A DNA stretch of 64,000 nucleotides from Henricia sp. BOLD:AAB3569. Lineage: Eukaryota; Echinodermata; Asteroidea; Spinulosida; Echinasteridae. The position numbers were made by a program, and so were the translations under genes. Every line of letters starts with the position of its first letter. The stretch's first letter is position 1. Under the pieces are notes generated by a model. The model was not told where the DNA came from, did not search any database, and worked only from the letters and a program-made list of their open reading frames with translations. Shown in pieces: positions 12,201 through 21,753 of the stretch. The stretch lies in assembly GCA_037783545.1 (NCBI GenBank), contig JBBELK010000329.1, forward strand, positions 3,920,501 through 3,984,500, in the 5' to 3' direction.

Positions 12201-15200
12201 TCACTAAGGCTAAGAAGGCTGCTGAGGAGGCCAACAAGGCCATGAAACTTAAACAAGAGGTAAGACTGGGAATTAATGTCTAGCCCTGAGCCAGACTAAA
12301 GCTCATCAGGGAATTGAAAATATAATTAAAAACAAAACGGACTCATCTGTGTCAAATAACACACTTATATTTGCATGTTTAAAAGCAGTATACATGATTG
12401 GTAACTCGAAAATCAGAAATGTTCACAGATTGACGCCTAACTTACACAATATAAACATGATGACCGTAGAAAACCTCCCCTGAAATGGTTTTGTCTAAAG
12501 TGCTATAGTCTTTGAGAAATTAGTAAAACAACTAGTTTTCGTCTCATGAGACGAAAATTCAATTCGCCCCAAAACCATTTCGCCCGAGTGCCATTTCGCC
12601 CCAAATTACTTCGTTTAAACACTACATCGCCCAAATGCCACTTCGCCCCAAAACCACTTCGTGCACAGGCCGTGGTTCAGGGCAAAATGGTTCAAGGCGA
12701 AGATGTTTTGGGGCGAAATGACTGCAAACCCTTTTTTGACTGTTTTCTCAAAAGTTAGACTAAGTACGGAGCTGGTTTTTGCTCAGGTTGGTTTTAATCA
12801 TGCATATCTTCAATCACACAGGGGGATAAAACTATTTGTAACAGTTTACCAATCATGTATACTATCTTTAATTTTGATATTTTTTTCTTCGTTTGTGTAA
12901 GGCCTAAACAATTTTTTTTGTGTTATCATGCGTGTTATTTTCAACCCTGTGAGTCAAAGCTTTTTGGTTGTAAAATTCTTGCGAAGAAATGCGGAGCAAG
13001 GGCTTAAAATTATGGCAACAGAAATTGCCTCAACTACTCTTACCGCAATGCTCTTGTTTTAATTAAAAATAGGCTTGATGGCTAAACATCGATGAGACTT
13101 ATTGCTTGGGATCAAATTCAGTTTTTAAAAAAAACCAAAACAAAACATTTCTTCTGTCTTTTATAGGAAATGGACACTCTTCGTCTGGAAGTTGAAGATC
13201 TAAAGAAGGAATTGAGCAAGTATGACGACCAGCTGGCGGCTGTTGATAAGGCCATCGCTGGGTTTGAGGAACAACTTAAGGAGACGGAGGAAAAAGCTCA
13301 AGAAACAAAGGTAACGTCAAGAATAATTAGTTGAAATACTGAAAATGTGAAATCAAGATGGCCAAGAAAAATATTTTAGCAAAAAGTACCATGAGGGTAA
13401 TACCTTGGCCAAGTGGTTAGGGTCACTGACTCGTAATCTGCAGGTGGAAACACCCTAAGGTTGTGGTAAAAACCTTTGGAGTAATACCGCTGTGCCTCAT
13501 AGCTCAGCTCGTAGAGCACATGACTGGTGTGTCAGAGGTCTTGGGTTCGAATCTCAATGAGAACCAGATGATTTTCCTTTATCCCATGTTTGGGTATTTC
13601 ATTCCAATTGTGCATCCATCAAATTCCAAGAGAAAATGTGAGAGTGTATCGCTGTGCCACATACCTCAGCTGGTAGAGCATCTGACTGGTGTATCAGAAG
13701 TCTCAGGTTCGAATCCCCATATGATTTTTCTTTTGTCTTGCATTTGGTTTTTGATGTATTCCTCGAGTTGATTTATAAATAAGGAAATTTTGACTATTTC
13801 TTTTTTTTCCATTTTATTCAGAGAGTTGTTGCGGAGACCAAGAAAGAGCTGGAAAAACAGAAGGAGCTTTTGAAGGAACGAAACCAGGACATTCAAGCTA
13901 AGATAGCTCAGCAGCATGAAATGGCCAAACGGGACCAAGACATCCAAGTTGAAATGAAAGAATTAGAACACCAGACGGCAAAATATCAACGTGACAGCCG
14001 GGACGCCGCCAGCAAGGTAAGACGCTGTTTATCGATAGTTCTATTGACTCTCCGCCCCCTCTAGATTGAGACACTGATAGGGCTGGGAGAATAACTCGAT
14101 TAATCGCGAGTAGTAAACTACTCGATTAATCGCGGCGCTGCGAGTACCGTTACATACTCGCGACGCTATACTGTGTGCAACTGTGTGCAACTGAATTTCA
14201 ACACATAGGCCTACACGTACAATTACGTACATGTACATGGTTTTTTTATTTATTTTTTTGCCTTTATTTTTTTTTGCCAACTACTTCGATTAATCGACTA
14301 GTCGCGAGTAATTGCTGCAACTACTCGCGAGTAGCAAAATCCACTAGTCGCCCAGCACTAGACACTGATGGCCAAATACGAATGGATTGCGACTGAGAAG
14401 CAGTACTTTGGCCAACCAAACACAGCCTACGATTTCACTAACAATAGTTCTATTGTCTGGCATACTTGAACCCACCCGTAGGTCGAGACACTGATGGCCA
14501 AATACGAATGGATTGCGACTGAGAAGCAGTACTTTGGCCAACCAAACACCGCCTACGATTTCACCAACAACGAACCCCGCGAGGTCGCCAGACGTCTGCA
14601 GAAACTGCAAGAGACTAAAGAGAAACTAAGTCGTAATGTCAACATGAGAGCTATGAACATGCTGAGCAAGGCGGAGGAAAAGGTGGGTACAATAGCTTAG
14701 GAAACTCAAACATTTTTAGAAATGATTCCAATTGATTTTTCTACTCGAACTTGAAAGTACACGCGTGATCCAAATCCTCACGCGTGAGGGACGGAAATCA
14801 AGAGACAAATGCCTTTCCTTAGTCAACAATGAATGACAACTAAAGTGAACCTGTTTGTTTACCTGCTACTGATGTTAGTACACACACCCAGTTTATCATG
14901 TTGAAATTGACTTTACAGTTTTATGCGGAGGTTGTTTTTATGCGTGAGGGACAAATAATCAATAAAATTTACCAAAAAGGCAATTTTTTACATGCATTTT
15001 CAACTATTTCTTAAAAATGTGATGGCACAGTGTGCCCTGTCAAATTTATTCTGTTAATTTTTGTAACATGATTGTAAAATATGGACCTTTTTAAAACATT
15101 ATTTTGATTAATTTAAGAAATGTTGAAATCTTCATCCATTGTTTACCAGTTTTGGATCACGCTCTGTAGGCTTCATGGTAATGCATGATACACTATGCGT

Positions 15201-18200
15201 ATGCACAGTATTTATCTGTGGCCGGCCAGCAGAGCTGCACTTTCACACACTGTCAGTCGTCTCATATCACTTCACATTATCGGGTGGTTTCCACGTGCGC
15301 CATTGCTTATGCATTTGCACAGAACAGTCAACCAGCACCTCATGCCCTCAAAGACAAAACTGATTTGTTTATTACGAAGGCATTTGAGTGATGTTTGTGA
15401 TTTATTGTCACTTATCCCGTTTCCTTTTCAAGTATTTATTTTGTTTTAATTTTAGATGTACATGTAGTATAAAATTGTATTTGCTCATGATCATATTTTA
15501 AAAGGAATTGGAGCGATATAATAACAAATTATAAAAAATAAAAAAACCTTTTAAAAAGGAACTTTTAAATGCTCCCTGTTATAAACTCCTCAAAAAAAGT
15601 TTGGAAAGTCAAGTTTGACTGACGATATCTCTCTTGTTTATAATAAATCATTTCCCTTGAATTTGGTATAATTGGAAAGCCCTGTTATTCCAGTGATGTG
15701 TCATTTGTTATGATTAATCAATTGGGGGATGTGCAGTATAGCGGAAAACAGGGGTGGGTGGAAAGTGAAATTCACGGCTATTGTCATGCAGTGCATTTCT
15801 CTTTTGCTTGGAGGATGGGAATGTGTCAATGCACTTTTTGACAATAGCAATGCATTTTGCGACATTTCACTTTACACCCGCCCCCGTATTCAGCTATGCT
15901 GCACTTCCCCCAATTGCTTAATCATAACAAATGACACATCGTGAAGAGGAATAACAGAGCTTTCCAATGATATAAAATTCAAGGAAAATTATTTTGCAAC
16001 AAGAGAGAAATCGTCAGTCAAACTTGACTTTCCGAACTTTTTTTTAGGAGTTTATTAACACAACTTTTCTAGCAGCTCTGAAATTTAGTGACAGATATGT
16101 TAACTCAGACATCAGATGATAGAGGGGAAAAATGCAAATTTCATTCTGACATTGACTTGTGCTTTTTTTTCTCTGCTTGACTAGTACAATGACTTGATGA
16201 AGAAGAAACGCATCGTGGAAAACGACAAGAAGAAAATCATGGCCACGATTCGAGAACTGGATGAGAAAAAGAACGAGGCTTTGAAGAAAGCTTGGGCTCA
16301 GGTTAACAAGGTAAGGATCCAAAAGGAGTTCTTCCCTTCAACGAAATAAGCGATGTCTTAAAAACCCATTCCAAATTAATTGATTGTGTTGTTAAATTGC
16401 TGACTTTAATTGGTTGTTGAAGTCCAAAGTCTTGGGCTCGGGTAAACAAGGTAGGGTTTCAAAATGAGTTATTTTCTTGCAACGACACGAGCGATGTCTT
16501 GACAAGCTGTTTTTATTTCACTAACTGCCTTGACTCACTGAATAATGTCTGGTGAAAAATTGACTTGGTTAGAATACTGATGCGCAGTGCTCAACTTTGG
16601 CTATGGGGCCCTCCAAAGTTGTCAACATTTTCACGGTTCTACAGAGCGTAATATTTTTCAAGACCTTTTCCTTCCCCCCCCCCCCCCCCTCCCCCGAAAT
16701 AGTACTTATTAAAAAAAAATTGTCACTACCGTGAAATGTCAACATTTTACACTGCATGTAAAGTCATAGATGGCCCTCAACACCCCCCTTCTCCTCCCCC
16801 TCCCCCTTCCTACGCTTTGTAGTTCCGTGAAAATGTTGACCTCTTTGGACGGCCCCTTAAGTGATATCAAGAAGAATATTTCACCCAAAAAATTTCCCTG
16901 TTCCTTTAGTTTCAAAACAACTAAATAATTCAAATCAAGAATATTTAAAGTTCTAGAATTTTTGTCCTGTTAAAACCAATTTTTTGGTTTCTTGACACAT
17001 AATTAAATTATTAAATTAGGCAGAATTCCAGAACAGATTAAAATATAAGAAATTAAAAAAAAATCACCCCTCTTGCAGGACTTTGGTTCGATCTTCTCCA
17101 CTCTCCTGCCTGGCACTCAAGCCAAGTTGCAGCCTACGGAGGGCCATTCCATTCTGGACGGGTTGGAAGTCAAGGTGGCGTTTGGCAATGTGTGGAAAGA
17201 TAGCCTTGCTGAATTGAGCGGTGGACAGAGGTGAGTCTATTAACTTCTTGAGATAAAATACATTGCCATTTTTCCATTTTAAATAATAAAGGTGTGTCCA
17301 CACTGCAGTGAATTGCGACGGAACGGCAACGGCAGCGCTGAAAATTTAAACTTTTCAACTTGTGGCGTTTGCCGTTAGCGTTTATTCTACCATCAGTGGA
17401 ATGAAAAATGGGTCCAAACTGTGAACATACAAAATTGGGTGTTGCAGCAGATTTGTGGCAGTTGAACGGCAATGGAATGGCAAAAATGCTACATTGTGGA
17501 TGCTACTAAAGGCGTGTTCCCATTGGACTTCTTTTTCCGCGCCCTCGTGGGAACTTTCCGCGATACCCTGTAAACATTCCTTCCTGTAAATCTCCCGTGC
17601 GTTCCCACTTACCATATATTTTACACGACGCGAGCGGAAAATTTAGCTACTCGGCTGGCCATATGTGGTCAATTGAGGGCGTGGTTTACATAACCTTTGA
17701 CCTAACAGGATGTTTGACATGCCATGCGATGCACATATAGGCGCGAAATTATTAATTGTGTGCATGCTGCACGAAACCCAATCAAATTTCAAACAACTTT
17801 GATTAAACTTGCCATTATATTTGCGAAGAAAAGAGCATGAAAAAACACTTGCGTACGTACATACAGGGCCCGTACATAATAACCAGATTTTTGTCACGCA
17901 ATGTGGGATTGCACGATGCAGGAAGTGACATCATCCATTTGGCATTTTACACAGCGGCAGCAGTAGTTCTACAGGGCGGCGCTGTTCCCATTGGACTTTT
18001 CGAGGGCCCTGTAAAACTCCCGCGGTTGAGCGAAAAGTTTCCGCGGCCTCTCTCGCCCTGTACGTTTTACATCGTGGTCGCGGTAATTTTACAGGGACGC
18101 TAATTCTCCGTGCGTCCCCATTGGACTAAATTTTGTTACTCTCCCGCACAACCACGGGAGTTTAACCAAAAATAGTCCAATGGGAACACCACTTAAGTTA

Positions 18201-19197
18201 TATCTTGAAACCCTGATTAAAGGCTATTTTATCATTTGCAGATAACGTTTGTACAAATGCTTGGAATAACAGCATCTAAGAAAGAATGTAAATTGCAGCT
18301 ACATAGATGCAGCGATCTTTAGAAAACCTTTAAAATCTATGCATGGTTTTTGTGTTGAGTGATTTGTTATAAAAATGTGTGAGAATTTTTTTAAAGAAAC
18401 CACCTTCAGTCGGTAATATCTTCCACAAAGGTACAATTTTACACAGAAAAAAATGTTGTGCTTGTAACCATTGCTATGAACACTATTCAATTCAGTAGGG
18501 TTTTCTTGTCAATGCATGAAATAAAATGTTGGATCACTGCAAATGATTCAATGGCCTTTAACTTGATATTAACTGAGGCCATTGACCTCAATCCCTGCTG
18601 AGTTGGCCCCGATGCTCCTTCAAGATATACACTTTCTGAGGCCAACGCAGTGTATGTTGGTTGTAGTGCCCCTCCAGTTGCCCTTTGAAATTTGAACAAA
18701 GATGCAAGATTCTTGTTGTATTTTTGTTTTCTTAGGTCCTTAGTGGCTTTATCACTCATCCTGTCTTTGCTCCTGTTCAAACCGGCACCTCTGTACATCC
18801 TGGATGAGGTGGATGCTGCTCTTGATCTGTCCCACACCCAGAACATCGGACAGATGCTTCGTACGCACTTCAGACATTCACAGGTAAAAACCCCAGCGAA
18901 TTTGTCCGAAATACGTTTTTTGGAAATGTTTGCAAAAATACACCCCTGCGTTATGTTTGTCTCCCTCTACAGTTCATCGTTGTATCTCTGAAGGATGGCA
19001 TGTTCAACAATGCAAACGTTCTCTTCAAGACCAAATTCGTGGATGGCGTATCCTGCGTGACGCGCTATGCGCAGAATCCCTCTTCCAGCGCGGGTGTTTC
19101 CGGAGGGAGTGTGTCCAGTCGAGGGAAGGGAACGGCCAAAAAGCCCACGGGGGCCAAAAAGCCGAGGACAGACCCCCTGATAGAACAAGGCCAGTAG
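277..19197 (+). CDS. SMC2: SMC2, condensin core ATPase subunit (24 exons, complete)
   Basis: SMC2 pairs with SMC4 to form the ATPase core of condensins I and II, which compact mitotic chromosomes in the nucleus. The exons are 277-444, 853-1002, 1633-1755, 2939-2977, 3122-3232, 3902-4117, 4811-5023, 5542-5734, 6272-6447, 6945-7063, 7490-7628, 8473-8619, 9051-9173, 9489-9570, 10546-10681, 11315-11439, 12066-12259, 13167-13310, 13822-14016, 14482-14682, 16185-16310, 17079-17230, 18736-18883 and 18973-19197 (TAG stop). All junctions are GT/AG and every phase joins, giving 3,645 nt or 1,214 aa; human SMC2 is 1,197 aa. Walker A GLNGSGKS is at about aa 32-39, signature LSGGQ at about 1086-1090 and Walker B LYILDE at about 1110-1115, with a central hinge between two coiled coils. 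The ATG at 277 aligns with the family start ([19 protein letters not shown]). The order and the near-identity to vertebrate SMC2 leave little doubt. Introns are packed with mobile elements. Confidence 0.97.
1083..1449. mobile_element. Foldback MITE, family B, copy 1 (SMC2 intron 2)
   Basis: Terminal inverted repeats of roughly 100-140 bp begin GGTATTTTTTTCGTATAC and contain a CTTCCCACTTGCAC block that recurs inverted as GTGCAAGTGGGAAG. A second copy lies at 40685-41085. There is no coding capacity. Confidence 0.85.
1852..2345. mobile_element. Foldback MITE, family A, copy 1 (SMC2 intron 3)
   Basis: The element is almost one long palindrome with ends TAAACTCCTC / GAGGAGTTTA, so a TA target duplication (Tc1/mariner-like) is possible. 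Inner inverted motifs include GTGCAGTATAGCGGAATAC. Other copies are at 15582-16054, 36890-37344 and 47527-47955. Confidence 0.9.
2388..2785. mobile_element. GC-rich PIF/Harbinger-like MITE with TAA target duplication
   Basis: Inverted ends of about 40 bp (TGCACCTGTCAATTGTAATC ... matching GGTGCA end) are flanked by TAA at 2385-2387 and 2786-2788. The interior is about three 58-60-bp tandem units built on CCCCGCTATTGTCCCGG. The base composition is strikingly GC-rich against the AT-rich intron. Confidence 0.85.
3537..3810. mobile_element. Foldback MITE, family C, copy 1, with nested insert
   Basis: Ends ATACCATACACCCTCGCC and GGCGAGGGTGTATGGTAT are inverted repeats. The internal text (CTCCATG..CTAAGTCTATGGAGCATGAC) recurs at 43020-43231. 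This copy is interrupted by the 100-bp element at 3657-3756. Confidence 0.8.
3657..3756. mobile_element. 100-bp nested MITE with 6-bp target duplication ATCATG
   Basis: Ends CAGAGATGTGATT and AATCACATCCCTG are inverted, and TTCCGGTTTTTCCCGGAA pairs with its complement inside. ATCATG flanks both sides (3651-3656, 3757-3762). The family C copy at 43 kb lacks this insert, so it is an empty-site comparison. Confidence 0.8.
3902..7063 (+). CDS. SMC2: SMC2 exons 6-10: first coiled-coil arm
   Basis: Exons 3902-4117, 4811-5023, 5542-5734, 6272-6447 and 6945-7063 encode the outgoing coiled coil, rich in Lys, Glu, Gln and Ala. Recognisable family anchors include [21 protein letters not shown] at its start and the [15 protein letters not shown] motif in exon 8. 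The codon for residue A after QLM is split between exons 8 and 9 (ATG G | CT), exactly as the protein alignment requires. Confidence 0.95.
4226..4585 (-). mobile_element. tRNA-derived SINE (Leu/Ser-type head), SMC2 intron 6
   Basis: Read on the minus strand, the element opens with a tRNA-like head (GGCCGAGCGGCCTAGTGCG as A-box region, GGGTTCGATTCCGGGC as B-box region). A core follows with CTTGAGCAAGGCACTT, GGGATGTAAAGCC and AAAGATCCCAGAGCATTCTT. The same core appears at 39040-39260 on the plus strand. Confidence 0.8.
5895..6046. repeat. 19-bp minisatellite, 8 copies (SMC2 intron 8)
   Basis: CCTGAAGTGCCTTCCTGAG repeats exactly every 19 bp from 5895, with a C/T variant in the GTGCC/GTGTC position. 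The long minus-strand reading frames here are repeat artefacts. Confidence 0.95.
7225..7400. repeat. Dispersed repeat family E, partial copy (SMC2 intron 10)
   Basis: The block with AGATGCAGTAATACTTCAG, AAAACCTGG and GCATGGGTTTTGTGT is shared with 18296-18545 and, best, with 63280-63590. Confidence 0.65.
7490..9570 (+). CDS. SMC2: SMC2 exons 11-14: hinge domain
   Basis: Exons 7490-7628, 8473-8619, 9051-9173 and 9489-9570 encode the hinge, about residues 503-667, which dimerises with the SMC4 hinge. Visible family motifs are [54 protein letters not shown] and the closing DPSGTLTGG, where the last Gly codon is split between exons 14 and 15. Confidence 0.95.
7935..8110. mobile_element. Foldback MITE (SMC2 intron 11)
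   Basis: Arms include GAGAACAATAGAGCC and its complement GGCTCTATTGTTCTC, with outer GGTTTCAC / GTGAAACC. No coding content. Confidence 0.75.
8193..8395. mobile_element. Foldback MITE with CRE-like terminus (SMC2 intron 11)
   Basis: TGCCAATGACGTCATTTTGGGAGT at the left end, counted in parts, pairs with ACTCCCAAAATGGCA at the right end. Inner arms GGAAGCAATGTGCGTGCG / CGCACGCACATTGCTTCC are perfect. Confidence 0.8.
9795..10400. mobile_element. MITE family D, copy 1, split by a nested hAT-like element
   Basis: The outer element shares CAACATTCCTG..AATAATT and CGCAAGCTA..GCACTTTTTCGTGA with uninterrupted copies at 19856-19975, 44574-44746 and (inverted) 50129-50268. The middle, 9886-10320, is foreign to those copies. 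It lies in SMC2 intron 14. Confidence 0.8.
9886..10320. mobile_element. Nested hAT-like MITE with CAGGGGTCGAAATTAAC ends
   Basis: The left end CAGGGGTCGAAATTAAC is the inverse of the right end GTTAATTTCGACCCCTG, a hAT-type terminus. Internally, ACCAGTA/TACTGGTCC motifs recur on both sides. It interrupts a family D MITE. Confidence 0.8.
10546..14682 (+). CDS. SMC2: SMC2 exons 15-20: returning coiled-coil arm
   Basis: Exons 10546-10681, 11315-11439, 12066-12259, 13167-13310, 13822-14016 and 14482-14682 encode the second coil. Exon 20 carries the conserved block [10 protein letters not shown] and [20 protein letters not shown]. Two exons in this block have partial copies in the adjacent intron: the 3' end of exon 15 is repeated downstream, and the 5' end of exon 20 is repeated upstream. 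The intact copies used here are chosen because phases and protein similarity are preserved. Confidence 0.94.
10771..10829 (+). pseudogene. Duplicated 3' end of SMC2 exon 15 with its donor site
   Basis: The end of exon 15 and its splice donor (ACTAACCGCCGTGGATAAGG onward through TTAGTGTT) is repeated 140 bp downstream as ACTAGCCGCTGTGGATAAGG onward. The copy has substitutions and loses one base near the GACAAG/GATAG donor. It has no acceptor, so it is a dead partial exon. Confidence 0.85.
10864..11008. mobile_element. MITE related to 3657-3756, 6-bp target duplication CTTGTT
   Basis: Ends CAAGGATGTGATT and AATCACATCCTTG are inverted. CTTGTT flanks both sides (10858-10863 and 11009-11014). The ends and duplication length match the nested element in SMC2 intron 5. 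Confidence 0.8.
11514..11912. mobile_element. Foldback MITE with CRE-like sites (SMC2 intron 16)
   Basis: Arms start AATAGACCTGAAACG and include TGACGTCA-type text and GGGGACGAAATCTCT; the right arm reads AGAGATTTCGTCCCC through AGGTCTATT. Confidence 0.85.
11916..12012 (+). mobile_element. 5'-truncated tRNA-derived SINE
   Basis: It has a tRNA-like 3' half (TCTGCATGTTAAGCAGA anticodon arm, GGTTTGAATCC B box) followed by TTTTTCACTGCATCCAGA and GACATTTGTCC. The same head and tail occur intact at 51535-51668. Confidence 0.75.
12545..12725. mobile_element. MITE family H, copy 1 (TTTCGCCCC repeats)
   Basis: Short direct and inverted runs of TTCGCCCCAAAACCA and TTTTGGGGCGAAATG are shared with the larger copy at 46086-46580. 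Confidence 0.7.
13405..13725 (+). mobile_element. Cluster of three tRNA-like SINE heads (SMC2 intron 18)
   Basis: At 13411 GGCCAAGTGGTTAGGGTCACTGACTCGTAATC resembles the 5' half of a tRNA (shown here in two readable halves: A box AAGTGGTTAGGG, anticodon arm ACTCGTAATC). At 13499 and 13660 two heads carry TAGCTCAGCT..GTAGAGC or CCTCAGCTGGTAGAGC and GGTTCGAATC. The anticodon loops are not seven bases and the acceptor stems are imperfect, so these are SINE or pseudo-tRNA sequences, not working tRNA genes. Confidence 0.65.
14036..14461 (+). pseudogene. Tandem copy of SMC2 exon 20 5' end, broken by a MITE
   Basis: An ancestral 118-bp tandem duplication copied the end of intron 19 (from TAGTTCTATTG), the acceptor and about 84 nt of exon 20. 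The upstream copy starts coding at 14065 after CCGCCCCCTCTAG and reads ATTGAGACACTGA, then a 283-bp MITE intervenes, then GACACTGATGGCC onward to CACTAACAA. It lacks the exon's 3' part and donor. Apart from the first codon it differs from the functional copy only at two third-codon positions. Confidence 0.88.
14078..14360. mobile_element. hAT-like MITE with perfect 8-bp duplication GACACTGA
   Basis: Ends TAGGGCTGGG and CCCAGCACTA are inverted; interior arms carry CGATTAATCG and ACTACTCGCGAGTAG. GACACTGA occurs at 14070-14077 and 14361-14368. It sits inside the duplicate of SMC2 exon 20. Confidence 0.93.
15140..15370. repeat. Dispersed repeat family K (SMC2 intron 20)
   Basis: Text with ATACACTATGCG..CAGTATTTAT, GCCGGCCAGCAGAGCTGCA and CATTGCTTATGC is related to 48950-49330, where the J element at 49004-49244 interrupts it. 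Confidence 0.6.
15582..16054. mobile_element. MITE family A, copy 2, 130 bp before SMC2 exon 21
   Basis: Same TAAACTCCTC ends and inner palindrome as the copy in intron 3. It ends at 16054, while the exon 21 acceptor is at 16183-16184. Confidence 0.9.
16185..19197 (+). CDS. SMC2: SMC2 exons 21-24: C-terminal ATPase head and tail
   Basis: Exons 16185-16310, 17079-17230, 18736-18883 and 18973-19197 encode [25 protein letters not shown], the ABC signature LSGGQR, Walker [13 protein letters not shown] and [16 protein letters not shown]. The tail of about 30 residues after RYAQ is rich in Ser, Gly, Lys and Pro and is the least conserved part, as in other SMC2 proteins. The stop codon is TAG at 19195-19197. 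Confidence 0.96.
16605..16856. mobile_element. Foldback MITE with poly-C tract (SMC2 intron 21)
   Basis: The left end GGGGCCCTCCAAAG with TCAACATTTTCACGG is inverted at the right as CCGTGAAAATGTTGA..GGCCCC. The interior has long C runs at about 16674-16695 and 16783-16808. Confidence 0.75.
17514..18189. mobile_element. Large foldback element (SMC2 intron 22)
   Basis: Ends GTGTTCCCATTGGACT and AGTCCAATGGGAACAC are perfect inverted repeats. TTCCCATTGGAC and GCGGGAG/CTCCCGC motifs recur inside, including TTCCCATTGGACTTTTCG near 17985, so it may be composite. GC-rich patches and frequent TTTACAGGG. No transposase reading frame. Confidence 0.8.
18296..18660. repeat. Family E repeat plus one family L unit (SMC2 intron 22)
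   Basis: 18296-18545 matches 63280-63590 (AGATGCAG, GCATGGTTTTTGTGTTGAG, ACCACCTTCAGT, GTAGGGTTTTCTTGTCAA). 18555-18650 is a family L unit (CTGCTGAGTTGGCCCCGATG, TTCAAGATATACACTTTCTG). Confidence 0.7.
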
Positions 19198-20260
19198 ATA
19201 TTTTACATTTGTCATCAATATGGATGTAAAAAATCTTCACTTAAATCTTTCTCTTGCAAACAAAAAAATAGGTGAAAAAATGCAGGAATAGCTGCCATCT
19301 CGTAGGGCAGTTTCTCTGTTCCTTGAGGACATGCATGGTTGCACATTATGTGCTTGCATTGTTCACTAATTTAAATGCCAAAAGTTGCCCTACAAGATGG
19401 CAGCTATTCGATATGGTCTATAGTTAATACTGCAGTGAATGAACGGAATATTTGCACAAATTCTTGATACTCTCAGGAAATTAAAAAACGATTACCATCT
19501 TATTTCATCAAATTCAAATCATCTTGACAACTGTGTATATATGTACATATCCAACTCCTATTTCCATATAACTGTTGTAACAACAATCATGTTTTTGAAA
19601 TTTTTCAAGGCGTTAGTTGTAAAGAGGTAACGATTTTGAAGAATTTACGCAAATGTTCGTCGTTTTTGTGTTACCATTACAAGTTACTGTCTGCACATGT
19701 ATAGAAACAATCTGTAGAAAAATGTACAAACTTTAGCTGTTTTTATATACACCCCTGTTTGGAATCCAGAATTTTAAACAGTTTGCAAGAATGAAAAATA
19801 CAATGAACTTAATTATTTACAGAAAATACAAGGTATTGTTTAACTGACCCATAGCCGATTTCACAAAACCTTGCGCACGTCGCACAACATTTATGTGATA
19901 ATTACACGCAAGCTATGGGGCCTATGCCATTTTCAAACGTTGCGCAAGCTACGGACTTTTTTCGTGAAATCAGTAAGTCAAGAAAAAAATTACTTTAAAT
20001 CTTTTTGTGAGCAGTGTTCAATGTTTTTACAGTTTAACTTGATCCTGTTTTATGTTAATTTTCAGTATTTTTGTTGAAGCTATGCTTTTATATTAAGACT
20101 ACTTACTTTACAGTTGAGACATTGAATGAATGAATAAGCAACAATTTTGCTTAGAACCCATAGATGATTGACTGCTCATCCAAAAAATGAAAGATAAGTT
20201 TCAAAAATTTCAGATTTAAAAAAAGAATGTGGAATTTTTGGCCAAAATTTACATTTATGT
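19198..20260 (+). other. SMC2 3' flank / probable 3' UTR
   Basis: AT-rich sequence after the SMC2 stop. It holds a small foldback at 19287-19408 (AATAGCTGCCATCTCGTAGG against CCTACAAGATGGCAGCTATT) and a family D MITE at 19856-19975. I see no unambiguous AATAAA signal close to the stop, so the transcript end is not placed. Confidence 0.4.
19856..19975. mobile_element. MITE family D, copy 2 (partial)
   Basis: It has CGATTTCACAAAACCTTGCGC, ATAATTACACGCAAGCTATG (uninterrupted centre) and TTTTCGTGAAATC, matching the complete copy at 44574-44746. Confidence 0.8.
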
Positions 20261-20261
20261 T

Positions 20262-20866
20262 ATAAATAAGCTTGGGGAAAACTGCCAAAATAGGTTCCAA
20301 ACGGGCTTAAATTTCTGAGACATTTTCAAAAAGATTTTTTTTGGCAATTTTGAGAAAAATTGCTGTACTAACCCCTTTTGAAATTTATAATTGTTTGCCA
20401 TAAAACGTATGATTCTGATTTTCTTTAGAAATGTTGCTTGGAGCCGATAGTCCCCATTGAACCCTTTTGAATTGAACATTACAATGTACAGTTTTAAAGA
20501 AAATTTGAATCATAAAATGTTGGCCAAAAATTAACTTTTTTAAAAATGTCTCAGAATTGACTCCTAACAAAAATTTAGCTTGTTTGAAACCGATTTCGTC
20601 AGTTTTCCAAGCTAATTTCTATGAAAAATAGAATTTTTGCAAAATTTCTGATTTTCCCAATGAGCAATCAAGGTCAAATTCAAGAAATATTATCTATGGG
20701 CTATAAGTAACATTTTAAGAAAATCTGGAACAACCTTTTTGGCAAAAAATTTTAAAAATTTGTAAGGGGTTAGTCTAGCAATTTTTCTCATAAATGACTC
20801 CTAACAAACATTTAGCCTGTTTGAAACCTATTTTGGCAGTTTTCCAAGCTAATTGAATTCATCTTT
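20262..20866. mobile_element. Foldback element family F
   Basis: Left text TAAGCTTGGGGAAAACTGCC and CCAAACGGGCTTAAAT returns inverted on the right as GCAGTTTTCCAAGCTA and AGCCTGTTTGAAACC. An inner GGGGTTAG motif also recurs. A partial copy is at 33810-33955. Confidence 0.75.
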
Positions 20867-21753
20867 ACTTAGGCGTGTAGTTGAACTTCTTCGCCCAGCA
20901 TCCTTTGAAAGATGACAATCGCACGTCAATTTCTCCAAGTTCTAGCTGCATGAATACATAAACAAAACAATTGCAAGAAATTAAGGCATATTTACACAGC
21001 ACCTTTAAACTTTCTTACCATGCTGATCAGCCGATTTCCCCTTTTATTTCCTCATATGTCTCATTAAAAATTTAAAAACACTACTTAAAAGTTGGAGATT
21101 TTTGGCATTTTCCTCTTTTTTTTTTAACGACACAGTTGCACGCCTGCAATAAACACACCCAGGTTCATTTCGACAGTCTGAGAGACTGGTACTACTCATT
21201 ATGTCTATGGGTTTACTCTTTTCAGAACCATACGTATACAAAAGAGATTCACATGTTGATTTCCACCATGCATAGCCTTAAGTGGTACTACTCATGTTGG
21301 AAGGCCATAGCTTCTGTCGAAATTCTGGCATGCATGCAATAGACTGTTAGACTTTATGAAACTTTCCCTCTTAATTTTGCATTTTTTATCATCAAACTAA
21401 CATTTTTACATGGTTTAAATGGCATAACAAAGAAAATCCTGGGTGTCTGTGCATGGTAATCTACCCGTAACATTTAGACCTGGAATGAGCCAAGCTATAC
21501 TTGACCAAGCCCATTATACCTCATCGCGGCCATAGAGTTCCTGAAAGCAGGCCGGTGCCAAGCATACCCGAGCACAACGCACTAGATCTAGGTCTTGCTG
21601 TTGACGGCACTCGTCCGTCTTTTCACACTTTCTTAAACCAATCTTGTATTGTCGCTCCTGAAAAAAAAAGCCATAAAATTATTCCTTCAAAAAAGTCATA
21701 TTTTGAACACAACGTTTGAAGCCATGGTCAACCGTCAACTAGGCCTACTTATT

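Noticed and set aside
13490-13720. Two tRNA genes in SMC2 intron 18
   Set aside because: Anticodon loops are the wrong size and acceptor stems do not close; these are SINE heads.
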